This document shows, in pieces, positions 27,838-36,336 of a stretch of DNA of 39,196 nucleotides. Where the stretch lies: assembly GCF_010179735.1 (NCBI RefSeq), contig NZ_JAAEEH010000028.1:1-39196 (forward strand), given 5' to 3'. A model generated the notes under the pieces. It ran no database searches. It was not told where the DNA came from and saw nothing but the letters and a program-made list of their open reading frames with translations. The stretch comes from Anaerotalea alkaliphila (GTDB lineage Bacteria; Bacillota; Clostridia; Lachnospirales; Vallitaleaceae). Numbering within the stretch: position 1 is the stretch's first letter; each line of letters opens with the position of its first letter. Made by a program: the position numbers and the translations under genes.

Positions 27838-29106
27838 GTGTTCAAAACACTGAGAGATGCTTTTAAGCTGGTGGACCTTCGCAAGAAAATCCTCTATACA
27901 TTGCTGATGTTTGTCGTCATCCGCTTGGGGGCCCATATCCCCATTCCGGGTGTGGACAGCAAGCAGCTCGTAGATTACTTTGAACAAAGCAACCTGGACC
28001 TGCTGGGAATGTTCGACGCATTCTCAGGAGGGGCCTTTCAGAATATGACCCTGTTCGCCATGGGAATCATCCCCTACATCAATGCCTCCATCATCATGAA
28101 CCTTCTGACCATTGCGATTCCCGCGCTTGAGGAAATGCAAAAGGAAGGGGAGGACGGAAGACGCAAGATAGCGAAAATCACCCGGTATGCCACCGTGGTG
28201 CTGGCGCTGATCCAAGCGATCGCCATCTCCATCAGCATCCAGGGGATTTTCACAAACTACAACGCGTCTTCGGTGATAGTGGCCGTCTTGTCCATGACCG
28301 CCGGAACGGCGTTCCTGATGTGGATCGGCGAGCAGATCAATGAGAAGGGGATCGGAAACGGCATCTCCCTGATCATCTTCATCAACATCATCTCCAGGAT
28401 TCCCGCAGGTGCCAATCTGCTGGGAGACCAGGTGCGTCAGGGCAAGTACCTGACCACGGCGGTGCTGCTTCTGGTGTTTCTGGCCATGGTGGTCCTGGTG
28501 GTGCTGATCCAACTGGGTGAGCGCAGGATTCCTGTGCAGTATGCGAAAAGGGTGCAGGGCAGGAAGGTCTACGGAGGCCAATCCACCCACATCCCCATGA
28601 AGGTGAATATGGCTGGTGTGATTCCGGTTATTTTCGCATCATCCCTGCTGCAGTTCCCTGCAACCATCACCAGCTTCTTTACAGCCTCGCCTACAGGCGC
28701 CTGGGGGGCGGTAGTCGGTTTCCTGAACTACTACACATCCCCGGTGGGAGCGGTCATCTATTTTGTGCTGATCATCCTGTTCGCGTATTTCTACACGGCG
28801 ATCATTTTCAATCCAATTGAAATCGCCAACAACATGAAGAAGAACGGAGGGTTCATTCCAGGAATCCGTCCGGGCAAACCCACAGTGGACTACTTTACGA
28901 ATATCCTGAATAGAATCGTGTTCATCGGTGCCCTTTTGCTGGGTATCGTGGCCATCGCTCCGATCATTCTCTCGGCGGCGACCAAAGTTTCCATCTCTTT
29001 CGGTGGAACCTCCCTGCTGATTGTCGTAGGCGTATGCCTTGACACGATCAAACAGGTGGAAGCGCAGATGGTTATGAGGCATTACAAGGGCTTCTTGAAC
29101 ACATAG
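27838..29106 (+). CDS. secY: Preprotein translocase subunit SecY
   Basis: Core channel of the Sec translocon, 422 residues with ten predicted membrane helices. It opens with FKTLRDAFKLVDLRKKILYT and has the plug-region sequence LDLLGMFDAFSGGAFQNMTL and the cytoplasmic loop GERRIPVQYAKRVQGRKVYG that contacts the ribosome and SecA. The start is GTG 27838, with no base between it and the rplO stop; AGGTGATC within rplO serves as ribosome binding site. Followed 24 nt later by adk, the usual order. Confidence 0.98.
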   Translation: MFKTLRDAFKLVDLRKKILYTLLMFVVIRLGAHIPIPGVDSKQLVDYFEQSNLDLLGMFDAFSGGAFQNMTLFAMGIIPYINASIIMNLLTIAIPALEEMQKEGEDGRRKIAKITRYATVVLALIQAIAISISIQGIFTNYNASSVIVAVLSMTAGTAFLMWIGEQINEKGIGNGISLIIFINIISRIPAGANLLGDQVRQGKYLTTAVLLLVFLAMVVLVVLIQLGERRIPVQYAKRVQGRKVYGGQSTHIPMKVNMAGVIPVIFASSLLQFPATITSFFTASPTGAWGAVVGFLNYYTSPVGAVIYFVLIILFAYFYTAIIFNPIEIANNMKKNGGFIPGIRPGKPTVDYFTNILNRIVFIGALLLGIVAIAPIILSAATKVSISFGGTSLLIVVGVCLDTIKQVEAQMVMRHYKGFLNT

Positions 29107-29130
29107 ACTTCTAAGACGGGAGGCAGGAGT

Positions 29131-29775
29131 ATGAAACTGATCATGCTGGGGGCACCGGGTGCGGGCAAGGGCACCCAGGCAAAAATACTTGCGGAGAAAT
29201 ACAATGTTCCCCATATCTCTACGGGCGACATCTTCAGAGCGAACATCAAAGGCGGTACGGAGCTTGGGAGAAAGGCGAAGACCTACATGGACAAAGGCCT
29301 CCTCGTTCCGGATGCTTTGGTAGTGGATCTGGTGGCGGACCGCATCAGGGAAGACGATTGCAAGAACGGATTCATCCTGGATGGATTTCCAAGGACCATT
29401 CCCCAGGCGGAAAGCCTGGAAGCGTCGTTGAAGAAGATGGGGGAAGCCATTGATTGTGCGGTGGACATCGATGTGGCAGACGAAACGATCATACGCCGCA
29501 TGTCGGGAAGACGTGCTTGTGTGAAATGCGGTGCGACCTACCATGTCGAGAACATCCCGCCGAAAGTCGAGAATGTCTGCGACGCATGTGGTGGCAGCCT
29601 GACTTTGCGGGAAGACGACAAGCCGGAAACCGTAAAGAAAAGGTTGGCAGTATACCATGAACAGACAAAACCCTTGATCGAGTATTATGACGAAAGAGGA
29701 CTCCTTACAACCATCGACGGCCGTTTGGAGATAGACCAAATAACCGAAGCCATCATGCAAGCTGTGGGTGCGTAG
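29131..29775 (+). CDS. adk: Adenylate kinase
   Basis: Adenylate kinase, 214 residues, converts ATP and AMP to two ADP in the cytoplasm. The P-loop GAPGAGKGT lies at 7-15, and the AMP-binding TGDIFRANI at 31-39. The lid holds C130, C133, C150 and C153, a zinc site typical of Gram-positive enzymes. ATG 29131 follows GGGAGGC. The stop is one base before the map start. Confidence 0.98.
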   Translation: MKLIMLGAPGAGKGTQAKILAEKYNVPHISTGDIFRANIKGGTELGRKAKTYMDKGLLVPDALVVDLVADRIREDDCKNGFILDGFPRTIPQAESLEASLKKMGEAIDCAVDIDVADETIIRRMSGRRACVKCGATYHVENIPPKVENVCDACGGSLTLREDDKPETVKKRLAVYHEQTKPLIEYYDERGLLTTIDGRLEIDQITEAIMQAVGA

Positions 29776-29776
29776 G

Positions 29777-30526
29777 ATGTCGATTACAATCAAATCGGAA
29801 CAAGAAATAGAAATCATGCGGCAGGCAGGAAAGATCGTGGCAAGGACGCACTCCTTGCTGGCAGGAATCCTGAAGCCGGGAATGACGACCCTGGAGTTGG
29901 ACAAGGCGGCGGAGGAGTACATCCGCAGCCAGAACGCCAAGGCGTCCTTCAAAGGCTACAGCGGCTATCCGGCGTCCATCTGTGTGTCCATCAACGACGA
30001 GGTGGTCCACGGGATCCCGGGTCTGCGACAGATCCAGGAGGGCGACCTGGTGAGCATCGACATCGGAGCCTATTTTAACGGCTACCATTCCGATGCCGCC
30101 AGGAGCTATGTAGTGGGCCAGGGAGACAGCGAAGCTGTGGAACTGGTCCGGGTTGCGGAGGAAAGCTTCTTTGCTGGGATTCGGGCGATCAAACCCGGCG
30201 CCCATCTGCACGAGATATCCCATGCAATCCAGAAATATGTGGAAAGCCACGGCTTTTCCGTTGTACGGGACTTGGTTGGCCACGGAATCGGGCGTTCCCT
30301 CCATGAGGAGCCCCAGATTCCCAATTACAAGCCAATCGGTCGCGGCCCTAAACTTCAATCAGGCATGGTGTTGGCAATCGAGCCCATGGTCAATGCAGGA
30401 AAGTACGAAGTACGCATTTTGGACGATGACTGGACAGTGGTCACCTTGGACGGTACACTGTCGGCGCATTATGAAAATACGGTTTTAGTGACAGAGGACG
30501 GCTGCGAGCTGTTGACGGTCGACTAG
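29777..30526 (+). CDS. map: Type I methionine aminopeptidase
   Basis: Removes the N-terminal methionine from new proteins; 249 residues from ATG 29777. The metal-binding pattern is present: DIGAYFNGYHSDAARSY (two aspartates), GHGIGRSLHEEP (histidine), IEPMV (glutamate) and the ENTVLVTEDG end. The ribosome binding site is weak (GGGTGCG), and the start lies one base after the adk stop, so translation is probably coupled. A GTG at 29768 would add three residues. Confidence 0.97.
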   Translation: MSITIKSEQEIEIMRQAGKIVARTHSLLAGILKPGMTTLELDKAAEEYIRSQNAKASFKGYSGYPASICVSINDEVVHGIPGLRQIQEGDLVSIDIGAYFNGYHSDAARSYVVGQGDSEAVELVRVAEESFFAGIRAIKPGAHLHEISHAIQKYVESHGFSVVRDLVGHGIGRSLHEEPQIPNYKPIGRGPKLQSGMVLAIEPMVNAGKYEVRILDDDWTVVTLDGTLSAHYENTVLVTEDGCELLTVD

Positions 30527-30540
30527 AATGGAGTGTACGT

Positions 30541-30816
30541 ATGATGGATTTTGAGTTTGGGCAAGTGGTCATATCTAAGGCTGGCCGGGATAAAGGCAAA
30601 ACCTATATGGTGGATGCGGTCGAAGGCGAGTATCTTTTTCTGGTGGACGGTGAGGCCAGGAGGCTGGACAACCCGAAGAAGAAGAAGATGAAACATGTAC
30701 AGCCGATGCATATGGTCCTGGAAGGCCTGAAAGCAAAACATGAAAACGAAGAGAAAATTTCAAATGCGGAAATCAGGAATCAATTGTTCGAACTGCAACA
30801 AGTACCAAGACAATGA
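30541..30816 (+). CDS. KOW domain RNA-binding protein (L14e-like)
   Basis: A 91-residue protein found in this position, between map and infA, in many Clostridia. It starts with a KOW-like motif GQVVISKAGRDKGKTYMVD and continues DGEARRLDNPKKKKMKHVQP, similar to the archaeal/eukaryotic L14e domain. The C-terminal third is charged and probably helical. It likely binds rRNA or the ribosome, but no specific role is known to me. The start lies 14 nt after map; the Shine-Dalgarno is weak (GGAGTG). Confidence 0.85.
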   Translation: MMDFEFGQVVISKAGRDKGKTYMVDAVEGEYLFLVDGEARRLDNPKKKKMKHVQPMHMVLEGLKAKHENEEKISNAEIRNQLFELQQVPRQ

Positions 30817-30831
30817 TCGGAGGTTCAAACC

Positions 30832-31050
30832 ATGTCTAAGAAAGATGTAATCGAAGTTGAGGGCAGAGTGGTCGAAAAGCTGCCCAACGCCATGTTCCAG
30901 GTGGAACTGGAAAATGGACATAAGATCTTGGCGCACATCAGCGGAAAACTCAGGATGCACTATATCCGGATTCTGCCGGGCGACAAGGTAACCATAGAAA
31001 TGTCACCTTACGACCTTACCAAAGGACGCATCATCTGGCGGGACAAGTAG
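30832..31050 (+). CDS. infA: Translation initiation factor IF-1
   Basis: IF-1, 72 residues, a single OB fold that blocks the A site during initiation. Recognised by [20 protein letters not shown], the [19 protein letters not shown] core and the [11 protein letters not shown] end. ATG 30832 follows CGGAGG. Between the KOW gene and rpmJ, the usual Bacillota order. Confidence 0.98.
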   Translation: MSKKDVIEVEGRVVEKLPNAMFQVELENGHKILAHISGKLRMHYIRILPGDKVTIEMSPYDLTKGRIIWRDK

Positions 31051-31085
31051 GCTCGTAAGGTTGGAGCCTGAAAGGAGTGTTAGCG

Positions 31086-31199
31086 ATGAAAGTTAGGGCA
31101 TCCGTAAAACCGATTTGCGAGAAGTGCCAGGTCATCAAAAGAAAAGGCATCATTCGCGTAATCTGTGAGAACAAGAAGCACAAGCAAAAGCAAGGCTAA
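31086..31199 (+). CDS. rpmJ: 50S ribosomal protein L36 (zinc form)
   Basis: L36, 37 residues: [20 protein letters not shown] and on to HKQKQG. C11, C14, C27 and H32 form the zinc site, so this is the zinc-dependent form. ATG 31086 has AAAGGAG 8 nt upstream. It is short and easily missed, but the sequence is unmistakable and it sits between infA and rpsM as expected. Confidence 0.97.
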   Translation: MKVRASVKPICEKCQVIKRKGIIRVICENKKHKQKQG

Positions 31200-31246
31200 G
31201 AACCTTAAGGCCGGAGGGTGTCCAGGCGCCCTTCGGCAAAAAGTTC
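31200..31246 (+). other. Hairpin after rpmJ
   Basis: GCCGGAGGGTG (31210-31220) pairs with CGCCCTTCGGC (31227-31237) around TCCAGG: eleven pairs, two of them wobble. It is followed by A residues rather than a U-run, so it is not a textbook terminator. The flanking AAGAAC (31199-31204) and GTTCTT (31243-31248) could extend the stem, the latter reaching into the next promoter's -35. It may protect the 3' end of the rpsJ-rpmJ transcript. Confidence 0.5.
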
Positions 31247-31275
31247 TTGAAACATAGAGCGTAATGTGTTATAAT
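31247..31275 (+). promoter_or_regulatory. Alpha-cluster promoter before rpsM
   Basis: TTGAAA (31247-31252) and a perfect TATAAT (31270-31275) are separated by 17 nt. Transcription would start near 31282. This gives rpsM-rpsK-rpsD-rpoA-rplQ a promoter of its own within the ribosomal supercluster. Confidence 0.85.
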
Positions 31276-31281
31276 TTTTAA

Positions 31282-31527
31282 TTGTGGTATTATGTAAGCT
31301 GTTGTGGCAATGACGGACAATGAATCACCTGGATGCGTTGTAAAGAATTGCCCCAATCCTGTCGTACGGAAACATTGTGAGTTGCATGGATTCCGGTGGG
31401 ACAGGCAGGCAGGTTGCCATGGTTCCAGGCTTGGATATGTCTTTCACCGCCGTATTCAAGATTGAGAGTTCATGCAGCTTTAACGGTTAACGAAAGTTCA
31501 TTATTTAGTTGGAGGTGTAAAGATAAC
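31282..31527 (+). ncRNA. Long structured leader of the rpsM operon (candidate cis-regulatory RNA)
   Basis: About 245 nt lie between the promoter and rpsM with no supported gene; the best small frame (31386-31490, 34 codons) lacks a ribosome binding site. Visible helices are ACAATG (31317-31322) with CATTGT (31373-31378), and CGGTG plus GACA (31394-31403) with TGTC plus CACCG (31438-31449). The Shine-Dalgarno is GGAGGTG at 31511-31517. In E. coli the alpha operon is repressed by S4 binding a pseudoknot at rpsM. Here rpsD (S4) is also in the operon, so S4 autoregulation is a reasonable inference, not a demonstration. Confidence 0.5.
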
Positions 31528-31896
31528 ATGGCTCGTATTGCTGGTGTTGACTTACCAAGAGAAAAACGTGTAGAAATCGGTTTAACATACATTTATGGCG
31601 TAGGAAGGGCAAGCTCCCAAAGAATCCTCCGCGAAGCCGGAATCAATCCTGATACAAGGATCCGGGACCTGACAGACGATGAAGTCGCAAAAATCCGCGA
31701 GATCATTGACGCAAGTCAACAGGTTGAAGGGGATTTGAGAAGAGAAATCGCACTGAACATAAAAAGACTGATGGAGATCGGTTGCTACAGAGGGATCCGT
31801 CATAGAAAAGGGCTTCCCGTCAGAGGACAGAAGACCAAAACGAACGCGCGCACACGCAAAGGTCCGCGTAGAACTGTAGCTAACAAGAAGAAGTAA
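31528..31896 (+). CDS. rpsM: 30S ribosomal protein S13
   Basis: S13, 122 residues, bridges to the 50S head and touches P-site tRNA. The start is ATG 31528 with GGAGGTG 10 nt upstream and the opening [20 protein letters not shown]; the frame open upstream to 31396 is leader, not S13. The C-terminal signature [20 protein letters not shown] is complete. First gene of the alpha cluster. Confidence 0.98.
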   Translation: MARIAGVDLPREKRVEIGLTYIYGVGRASSQRILREAGINPDTRIRDLTDDEVAKIREIIDASQQVEGDLRREIALNIKRLMEIGCYRGIRHRKGLPVRGQKTKTNARTRKGPRRTVANKKK

Positions 31897-31918
31897 CCTG
31901 TAAGGAGGTTTAGAATCG

Positions 31919-32320
31919 ATGGCAAAGAAAGCGACTGCCAAAAAAGTTGTAGGCAAAAAGCGTGTTAAGAAACACATAGAGCGCGGTCAAGCACATATCA
32001 AATCCACATTCAACAACACGATCGTCACATTGACCGACGTGGAAGGCAACGCTTTGTCATGGGCGAGTGCAGGCGGACTTGGATTCAGAGGATCCAGAAA
32101 ATCCACACCGTACGCGGCGCAAGTGGCAGCGGAAACCGCAGCAAAAGCAGCCATTGTACATGGCCTGAAGACCGTTGAGGTCATGGTGAAAGGTCCCGGC
32201 TCCGGCAGGGAAGCAGCCATCAGGGCATTGCAAGCGGCAGGCTTGGACGTAACCAGTATCAAAGACGTGACTCCGGTACCACACAATGGATGTCGCCCAC
32301 CCAAACGCAGAAGAGTATAA
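31919..32320 (+). CDS. rpsK: 30S ribosomal protein S11
   Basis: S11, 133 residues, part of the 30S platform near the E site. It has a lysine-rich N-terminus, then [20 protein letters not shown] and the end [15 protein letters not shown] 31919 follows AAGGAGG. Lies 23 nt before rpsD. Confidence 0.98.
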   Translation: MAKKATAKKVVGKKRVKKHIERGQAHIKSTFNNTIVTLTDVEGNALSWASAGGLGFRGSRKSTPYAAQVAAETAAKAAIVHGLKTVEVMVKGPGSGREAAIRALQAAGLDVTSIKDVTPVPHNGCRPPKRRRV

Positions 32321-32343
32321 TCGGTAGGAGGTGCAGATAATAA

Positions 32344-32970
32344 ATGGCAAGATATAGAGGCGCGGTATGCAGACTTTGTCGTAGGGAAGGCGAAAAGCTG
32401 TTTCTGAAAGGGGAAAGATGCTTTACCGGAAAGTGCGCTATGGAGCGCAGACCGTTTGCTCCCGGGCAACATGGAAAGAGCCGCAAGAAAATGTCCGAGT
32501 ACGGACTGCAGTTGCGTGAGAAGCAGAAGACCAAGAGGATCTACGGGGTATTGGAAACACAGTTCGCCAACTACTTCGATTTGGCGGAGCAGAAAAAAGG
32601 GATCGCCGGTGAAAACCTGCTGATCATCCTTGAGTCCCGTTTGGACAATGTGGTCTACAGGGCCGGTCTTGGACGTTCCAGAACGGAAGCAAGACAGGTC
32701 GTAAGACACAACCATGTACTGGTCAACGGCAAACGCGTGAACATTCCTTCTTACCGTGTAAGCGCCGGGGATGTGATCGAACTGAAAGAAAAGTCAAGAG
32801 GAATCCAGAGGTTCAAGGACATCGTCGAAACGACGGGATCCAGACTTGTACCCGAGTGGTTGCAGGCAGACTTGGAGAACTTCAGCGTGAAAGTGAACGC
32901 ACTTCCAACGAGAGACCAAATCGATGTTCCTGTTCAGGAAACACTGATTGTCGAGCTGTACTCCAAATAA
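32344..32970 (+). CDS. rpsD: 30S ribosomal protein S4 (zinc form)
   Basis: S4, 208 residues, a primary 16S binder at the mRNA entry site. C9, C12, C26 and C31 form an N-terminal zinc site. The S4 RNA-binding domain spans about residues 98-160 ([20 protein letters not shown], then [11 protein letters not shown]). In B. subtilis rpsD lies apart and is autoregulated by its own leader; here it is inside the alpha cluster, as in Proteobacteria and many Clostridia, making S4 a candidate regulator of the rpsM leader. Confidence 0.98.
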   Translation: MARYRGAVCRLCRREGEKLFLKGERCFTGKCAMERRPFAPGQHGKSRKKMSEYGLQLREKQKTKRIYGVLETQFANYFDLAEQKKGIAGENLLIILESRLDNVVYRAGLGRSRTEARQVVRHNHVLVNGKRVNIPSYRVSAGDVIELKEKSRGIQRFKDIVETTGSRLVPEWLQADLENFSVKVNALPTRDQIDVPVQETLIVELYSK

Positions 32971-33003
32971 CATTGGATTACAAAAAAAGGAGGGTCTTCC
33001 AAG

Positions 33004-33963
33004 TTGTTTGACTTTGAAAAACCAAAAATTGATATTGTCAAGATATCAGATGATCATAAATATGGACAATTTGTGATTGAACCGTTGGAACGTGGATACG
33101 GCACCACACTCGGCAATTCCCTGCGGAGGATCATGCTGTCCTCCCTGCCGGGCGCAGCTGTCAGCAGCGTGAAGATCGAAGGGGTGTTGCATGAATTCAG
33201 CACCATCCCAGGAGTGAAGGAAGATGTTGCGGAAATCATCCTCAACGTCAAACACCTTTCCATCAAGAACAACAGCGACAGTCTGGAGCCCAAGGTTGCC
33301 TATATCGAATTCGAGGGTGAAGGTACCGTGACCGCCGCCGACATTCAAGCAGACCCGGATATCGAAATCGTCAATCCGGACCAGGTGGTCGCCACGTTGA
33401 GCGGTGGTCCTGACAGCAAGCTGTTCATGGAACTCACCATCACCAAAGGCAGGGGCTATGTCGGAGCGGACAAGAACAAAGCTGAAGACCAACCCATTGG
33501 CATGATTCCAGTGGATTCCATCTATACACCGGTGGAGCGTGTGAATCTGATCGTGGAAAACACCCGTGTCGGCCAAATCACCGATTACGACAAGCTGACA
33601 CTGGAAGTTTGGACCAACGGCACACTTTCTCCCGATGAGGCCCTCAGCCTGGCGGCAAGAGTCCTGAATGAACATTTGAACCTGTTCATCGACTTGTCCG
33701 AAAGCGCCAAGAATGTGGACATCATGGTGGAAAAGGAAGACAATGAAAAAGAAAAGGTACTGGAAATGAGCATCGATGAGCTGGAACTTTCTGTACGTTC
33801 CTACAACTGCTTGAAAAGAGCCGGTATCAACACAGTTGAAGAATTAACAAACAGGACACCCGACGATATGATGAAGGTTCGGAACCTGGGTCGCAAATCC
33901 TTGGAAGAGGTGTTGGCAAAGCTCAATGAATTGGGCTTGTCCTTGAGACCGGGAGAAGAATAG
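33004..33963 (+). CDS. rpoA: DNA-directed RNA polymerase subunit alpha
   Basis: Alpha subunit, 319 residues. The N-terminal domain, which dimerises and binds beta and beta', has [20 protein letters not shown] and [16 protein letters not shown]; the C-terminal domain, which contacts UP elements and activators, has [20 protein letters not shown] and [11 protein letters not shown]. The start is a TTG at 33004: the opening [20 protein letters not shown] fits the family, and AAAGGAGG lies about 10 nt upstream. Between rpsD and rplQ as usual. Confidence 0.98.
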   Translation: MFDFEKPKIDIVKISDDHKYGQFVIEPLERGYGTTLGNSLRRIMLSSLPGAAVSSVKIEGVLHEFSTIPGVKEDVAEIILNVKHLSIKNNSDSLEPKVAYIEFEGEGTVTAADIQADPDIEIVNPDQVVATLSGGPDSKLFMELTITKGRGYVGADKNKAEDQPIGMIPVDSIYTPVERVNLIVENTRVGQITDYDKLTLEVWTNGTLSPDEALSLAARVLNEHLNLFIDLSESAKNVDIMVEKEDNEKEKVLEMSIDELELSVRSYNCLKRAGINTVEELTNRTPDDMMKVRNLGRKSLEEVLAKLNELGLSLRPGEE

Positions 33964-34000
33964 TCAATCAAAGGGCCTGCATGGATATCAGGAGGTTAAA

Positions 34001-34537
34001 ATGGCTGGATATAGAAAGCTTGGCAGAACTTCTTCCCAAAGAAAAGCTTTGTTGAGAAACCAAGTGACCAACTTGCTTTATCATGGCAAGATCAGGACCA
34101 CGGATACGAAAGCAAAAGAAGTTCGCAGAATCGCCGAGAAACTCATTGCCCTTGCAGTGAGGGAAAAGGACAATTTCACTGAAGTGACCGTCACACAGAA
34201 GGTCCCCAAGAAGACTTCCGACGGAAAACGTGTCAAAGAAGTTGTGGATGGCAAGAAAGTGACTGTATTCGAGGAAGTGCAGAAGACAGTCAAGAAGGAC
34301 AACTCCACCAGGTTGCATGCCCGCAGAAAGATGCTGGAAGTGCTGTACCCGGTGAAGGAAGTTCCCGCAGAGAACTCCGGCAAGAAAGCCAACACGAAAA
34401 ATGTGGACATGGTGGCGAAAATGTTTGACGACATCGCACCCAAGTACACGAACCGCAACGGCGGATACACAAGGATCGTCAAGCTGGGAGCCCGTAAAGG
34501 CGACGGCGCCGAAGAAGTCATCATCGAACTTGTATAA
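34001..34537 (+). CDS. rplQ: 50S ribosomal protein L17 with internal insertion
   Basis: L17, 178 residues, against about 113-130 in most bacteria (120 in B. subtilis). Both ends are conserved: [20 protein letters not shown] and [20 protein letters not shown]. The extra length is an insertion of about 48 residues at roughly 56-103, lysine- and valine-rich ([20 protein letters not shown]), placed between the helix [10 protein letters not shown] and the LHARR segment. It is in frame, with codon use like the rest, so it is a genuine extension rather than a frameshift. Followed by a terminator-like hairpin. Confidence 0.96.
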   Translation: MAGYRKLGRTSSQRKALLRNQVTNLLYHGKIRTTDTKAKEVRRIAEKLIALAVREKDNFTEVTVTQKVPKKTSDGKRVKEVVDGKKVTVFEEVQKTVKKDNSTRLHARRKMLEVLYPVKEVPAENSGKKANTKNVDMVAKMFDDIAPKYTNRNGGYTRIVKLGARKGDGAEEVIIELV

Positions 34538-34542
34538 CACTG

Positions 34543-34577
34543 AGGGATTAAGACATAGCGCTTAATCCCTTAATTTA
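34543..34577 (+). terminator. Terminator-like hairpin after rplQ
   Basis: AGGGATTAAG (34543-34552) pairs perfectly with CTTAATCCCT (34561-34570) around ACATAGCG, followed by TAATTTA. The tail has only a short run of T, so termination may be partial and allow read-through into the ecf genes, for which I see no separate promoter. Confidence 0.6.
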
Positions 34578-34615
34578 TAAGGCGGCAAAGGAAAGCGCAA
34601 GAAGGAGCGACGGCA

Positions 34616-35470
34616 ATGGAGAAAATGATTGTGGGAGAAGGATTGGTTTTCGAATACCACCAGCACAACGATGCCGGCGAAGTGGAACATATCCATCGGG
34701 CCATCGACGGCCTGGACCTGGAGGTAAGGAAAGGCCAGTTCATAGCCATCCTGGGACACAACGGTTCCGGGAAATCCACCTTGGCCAAGCATATCAACGC
34801 ATTGCTCGTGCCCACGGAGGGCTGGATGCGGGTGAAGGGGATGGACACCAGGGAAGAGGGGAATGTCTGGAAGATCCGGCAGCATGCGGGCATGGTTTTC
34901 CAAAATCCGGACAACCAGATCATCGCCACGATCGTGGAGGAAGATGTGGCGTTCGGTCCCGAGAACCTGGGTGTGGAGCCGGAGGAAATCCGGAGGCGGG
35001 TGGACCAGTCCCTGGATGCGGTGGAGATGGGGGAGTATGCCACCCATTCCCCCAACAAGCTGTCCGGAGGCCAGAAGCAAAGGGTGGCCATCGCGGGTGT
35101 GCTTGCCATGCGGCCGTCCTGCATCATTTTCGACGAACCCACCGCCATGCTGGACCCCTCCGGGCGGAAGGAAGTGCTGGATACGGCCCTCCAGCTGAAC
35201 AGGAATGAGGGGATCACCGTGATCCTGATCACCCACTACATGGATGAAGCCATCCATGCCGACCGGGTCATCGTCATGGACCAAGGGAAGATCGCTTTTC
35301 AAGGGACACCCAAGGAAGTTTTTTCCAGAACGGAGGAGATGAAGGCCATCGGGCTGGATGTCCCCCAAGTCACAGAAATCGCAGGCCGGTTGAAACGGGA
35401 GGGCTACGATTTTCCGGTAGACCTGCTGACGATTGAGGAAATGGTGGGGGCGATATGTCGATTGAAATAA
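34616..35470 (+). CDS. ecfA1: Energy-coupling factor transporter ATPase EcfA1
   Basis: One of two ABC ATPases powering group II ECF vitamin and metal uptake, 284 residues. Walker [10 protein letters not shown] at 47-55, Q-loop Q96, signature LSGGQ at 149-153, Walker B ending D173-E174, and H207 are all present. The motif FQNPDNQ is typical of EcfA1. ATG 34616 follows AAGGAG. It overlaps ecfA2 by 16 nt. Substrate-binding S components are encoded elsewhere. Confidence 0.96.
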   Translation: MEKMIVGEGLVFEYHQHNDAGEVEHIHRAIDGLDLEVRKGQFIAILGHNGSGKSTLAKHINALLVPTEGWMRVKGMDTREEGNVWKIRQHAGMVFQNPDNQIIATIVEEDVAFGPENLGVEPEEIRRRVDQSLDAVEMGEYATHSPNKLSGGQKQRVAIAGVLAMRPSCIIFDEPTAMLDPSGRKEVLDTALQLNRNEGITVILITHYMDEAIHADRVIVMDQGKIAFQGTPKEVFSRTEEMKAIGLDVPQVTEIAGRLKREGYDFPVDLLTIEEMVGAICRLK

Positions 35471-36336
35471 GGAACCTGCATTTTACCTATGGGGAAGGGA
35501 CCCCTTTCCGCAAGGAAGCGCTGAGGAACGTCAACCTGGAAATCCGGACCGGGGAATTCATCGGCCTGATGGGCCATACAGGCTCAGGCAAGTCGACGCT
35601 GATCCAGCAGGTCAACGGTCTGCTCAAACCCACCGCAGGGGAAATCCGGATCCACGGCAAGGACATCCACTCCAAGGGGGCCAGCCTCAAGGACATACGC
35701 CAGGAAGTCGGCCTGGTCTTCCAGTATCCGGAACACCAGCTCTTTGAGATGAGCGTCTACAAGGATGTGGCCTTCGGGCCTACGAACATGGGGCTCTCCA
35801 AAGACGAAATCCACTCCCGGGTGGTGGACGCCCTGGACAGGGTTGGCCTTGGGGAAGACATGCAGGAGGCGTCCCCCTTCGAACTGTCCGGAGGCCAGAA
35901 GCGCCGGGTGGCCATCGCGGGGGTGCTTGCCATGCGGCCTAAAATCCTGATCCTGGACGAACCCACCGCGGGTCTGGACCCCAAAGGAAGGGATGAAATC
36001 CTGGGAGAAATCGGCAGGATCCACGGGAAAGGGGACATGACCGTCATCCTGGTGTCCCACAGCATGGAGGACATCGCAAACCACGTGGAAAGGATCATCG
36101 TCATGGACAAGGGGGAGGTGCGGATGGACGGACCTCCCAAGCAGGTGTTCCAGGAAGTGGAACACCTGGAAGCCATGGGGCTGGGCGTACCCCAGGTCAC
36201 CTATCTGGCGAAGGCCTTGGAAGCGAAAGGATGCGGGCTGGAGGGGACGGTGACCACAGTGGAAGAGGCGATGGCCGCCATCAGGAGCCTTTTGGGACCG
36301 CCTGGGCCGGCAAAAGGAGGTGGGATCCATGATTAG
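35455..36336 (+). CDS. ecfA2: Energy-coupling factor transporter ATPase EcfA2
   Basis: The second ECF ATPase, 293 residues. Walker [10 protein letters not shown] at 40-48, Q-loop Q90 in FQYPEHQLF (typical of EcfA2), signature LSGGQ at 144-148, Walker B ending D168-E169, and H202. It starts inside ecfA1 and ends 8 nt inside ecfT, so the three subunits are probably made in a fixed ratio by coupled translation. No catalytic residue is missing. Confidence 0.96.
   Translation: MSIEIRNLHFTYGEGTPFRKEALRNVNLEIRTGEFIGLMGHTGSGKSTLIQQVNGLLKPTAGEIRIHGKDIHSKGASLKDIRQEVGLVFQYPEHQLFEMSVYKDVAFGPTNMGLSKDEIHSRVVDALDRVGLGEDMQEASPFELSGGQKRRVAIAGVLAMRPKILILDEPTAGLDPKGRDEILGEIGRIHGKGDMTVILVSHSMEDIANHVERIIVMDKGEVRMDGPPKQVFQEVEHLEAMGLGVPQVTYLAKALEAKGCGLEGTVTTVEEAMAAIRSLLGPPGPAKGGGIHD

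Noticed and set aside
31386-31490. A 34-codon open frame in the rpsM leader as a possible leader peptide.
   Set aside because: There is no Shine-Dalgarno and no run of regulatory codons; chance is the simpler reading.
34001-34537. L17 length difference as a frameshift or fusion.
   Set aside because: The frame is continuous, both ends are canonical and the insert shows the same codon use, so it is a true insertion.
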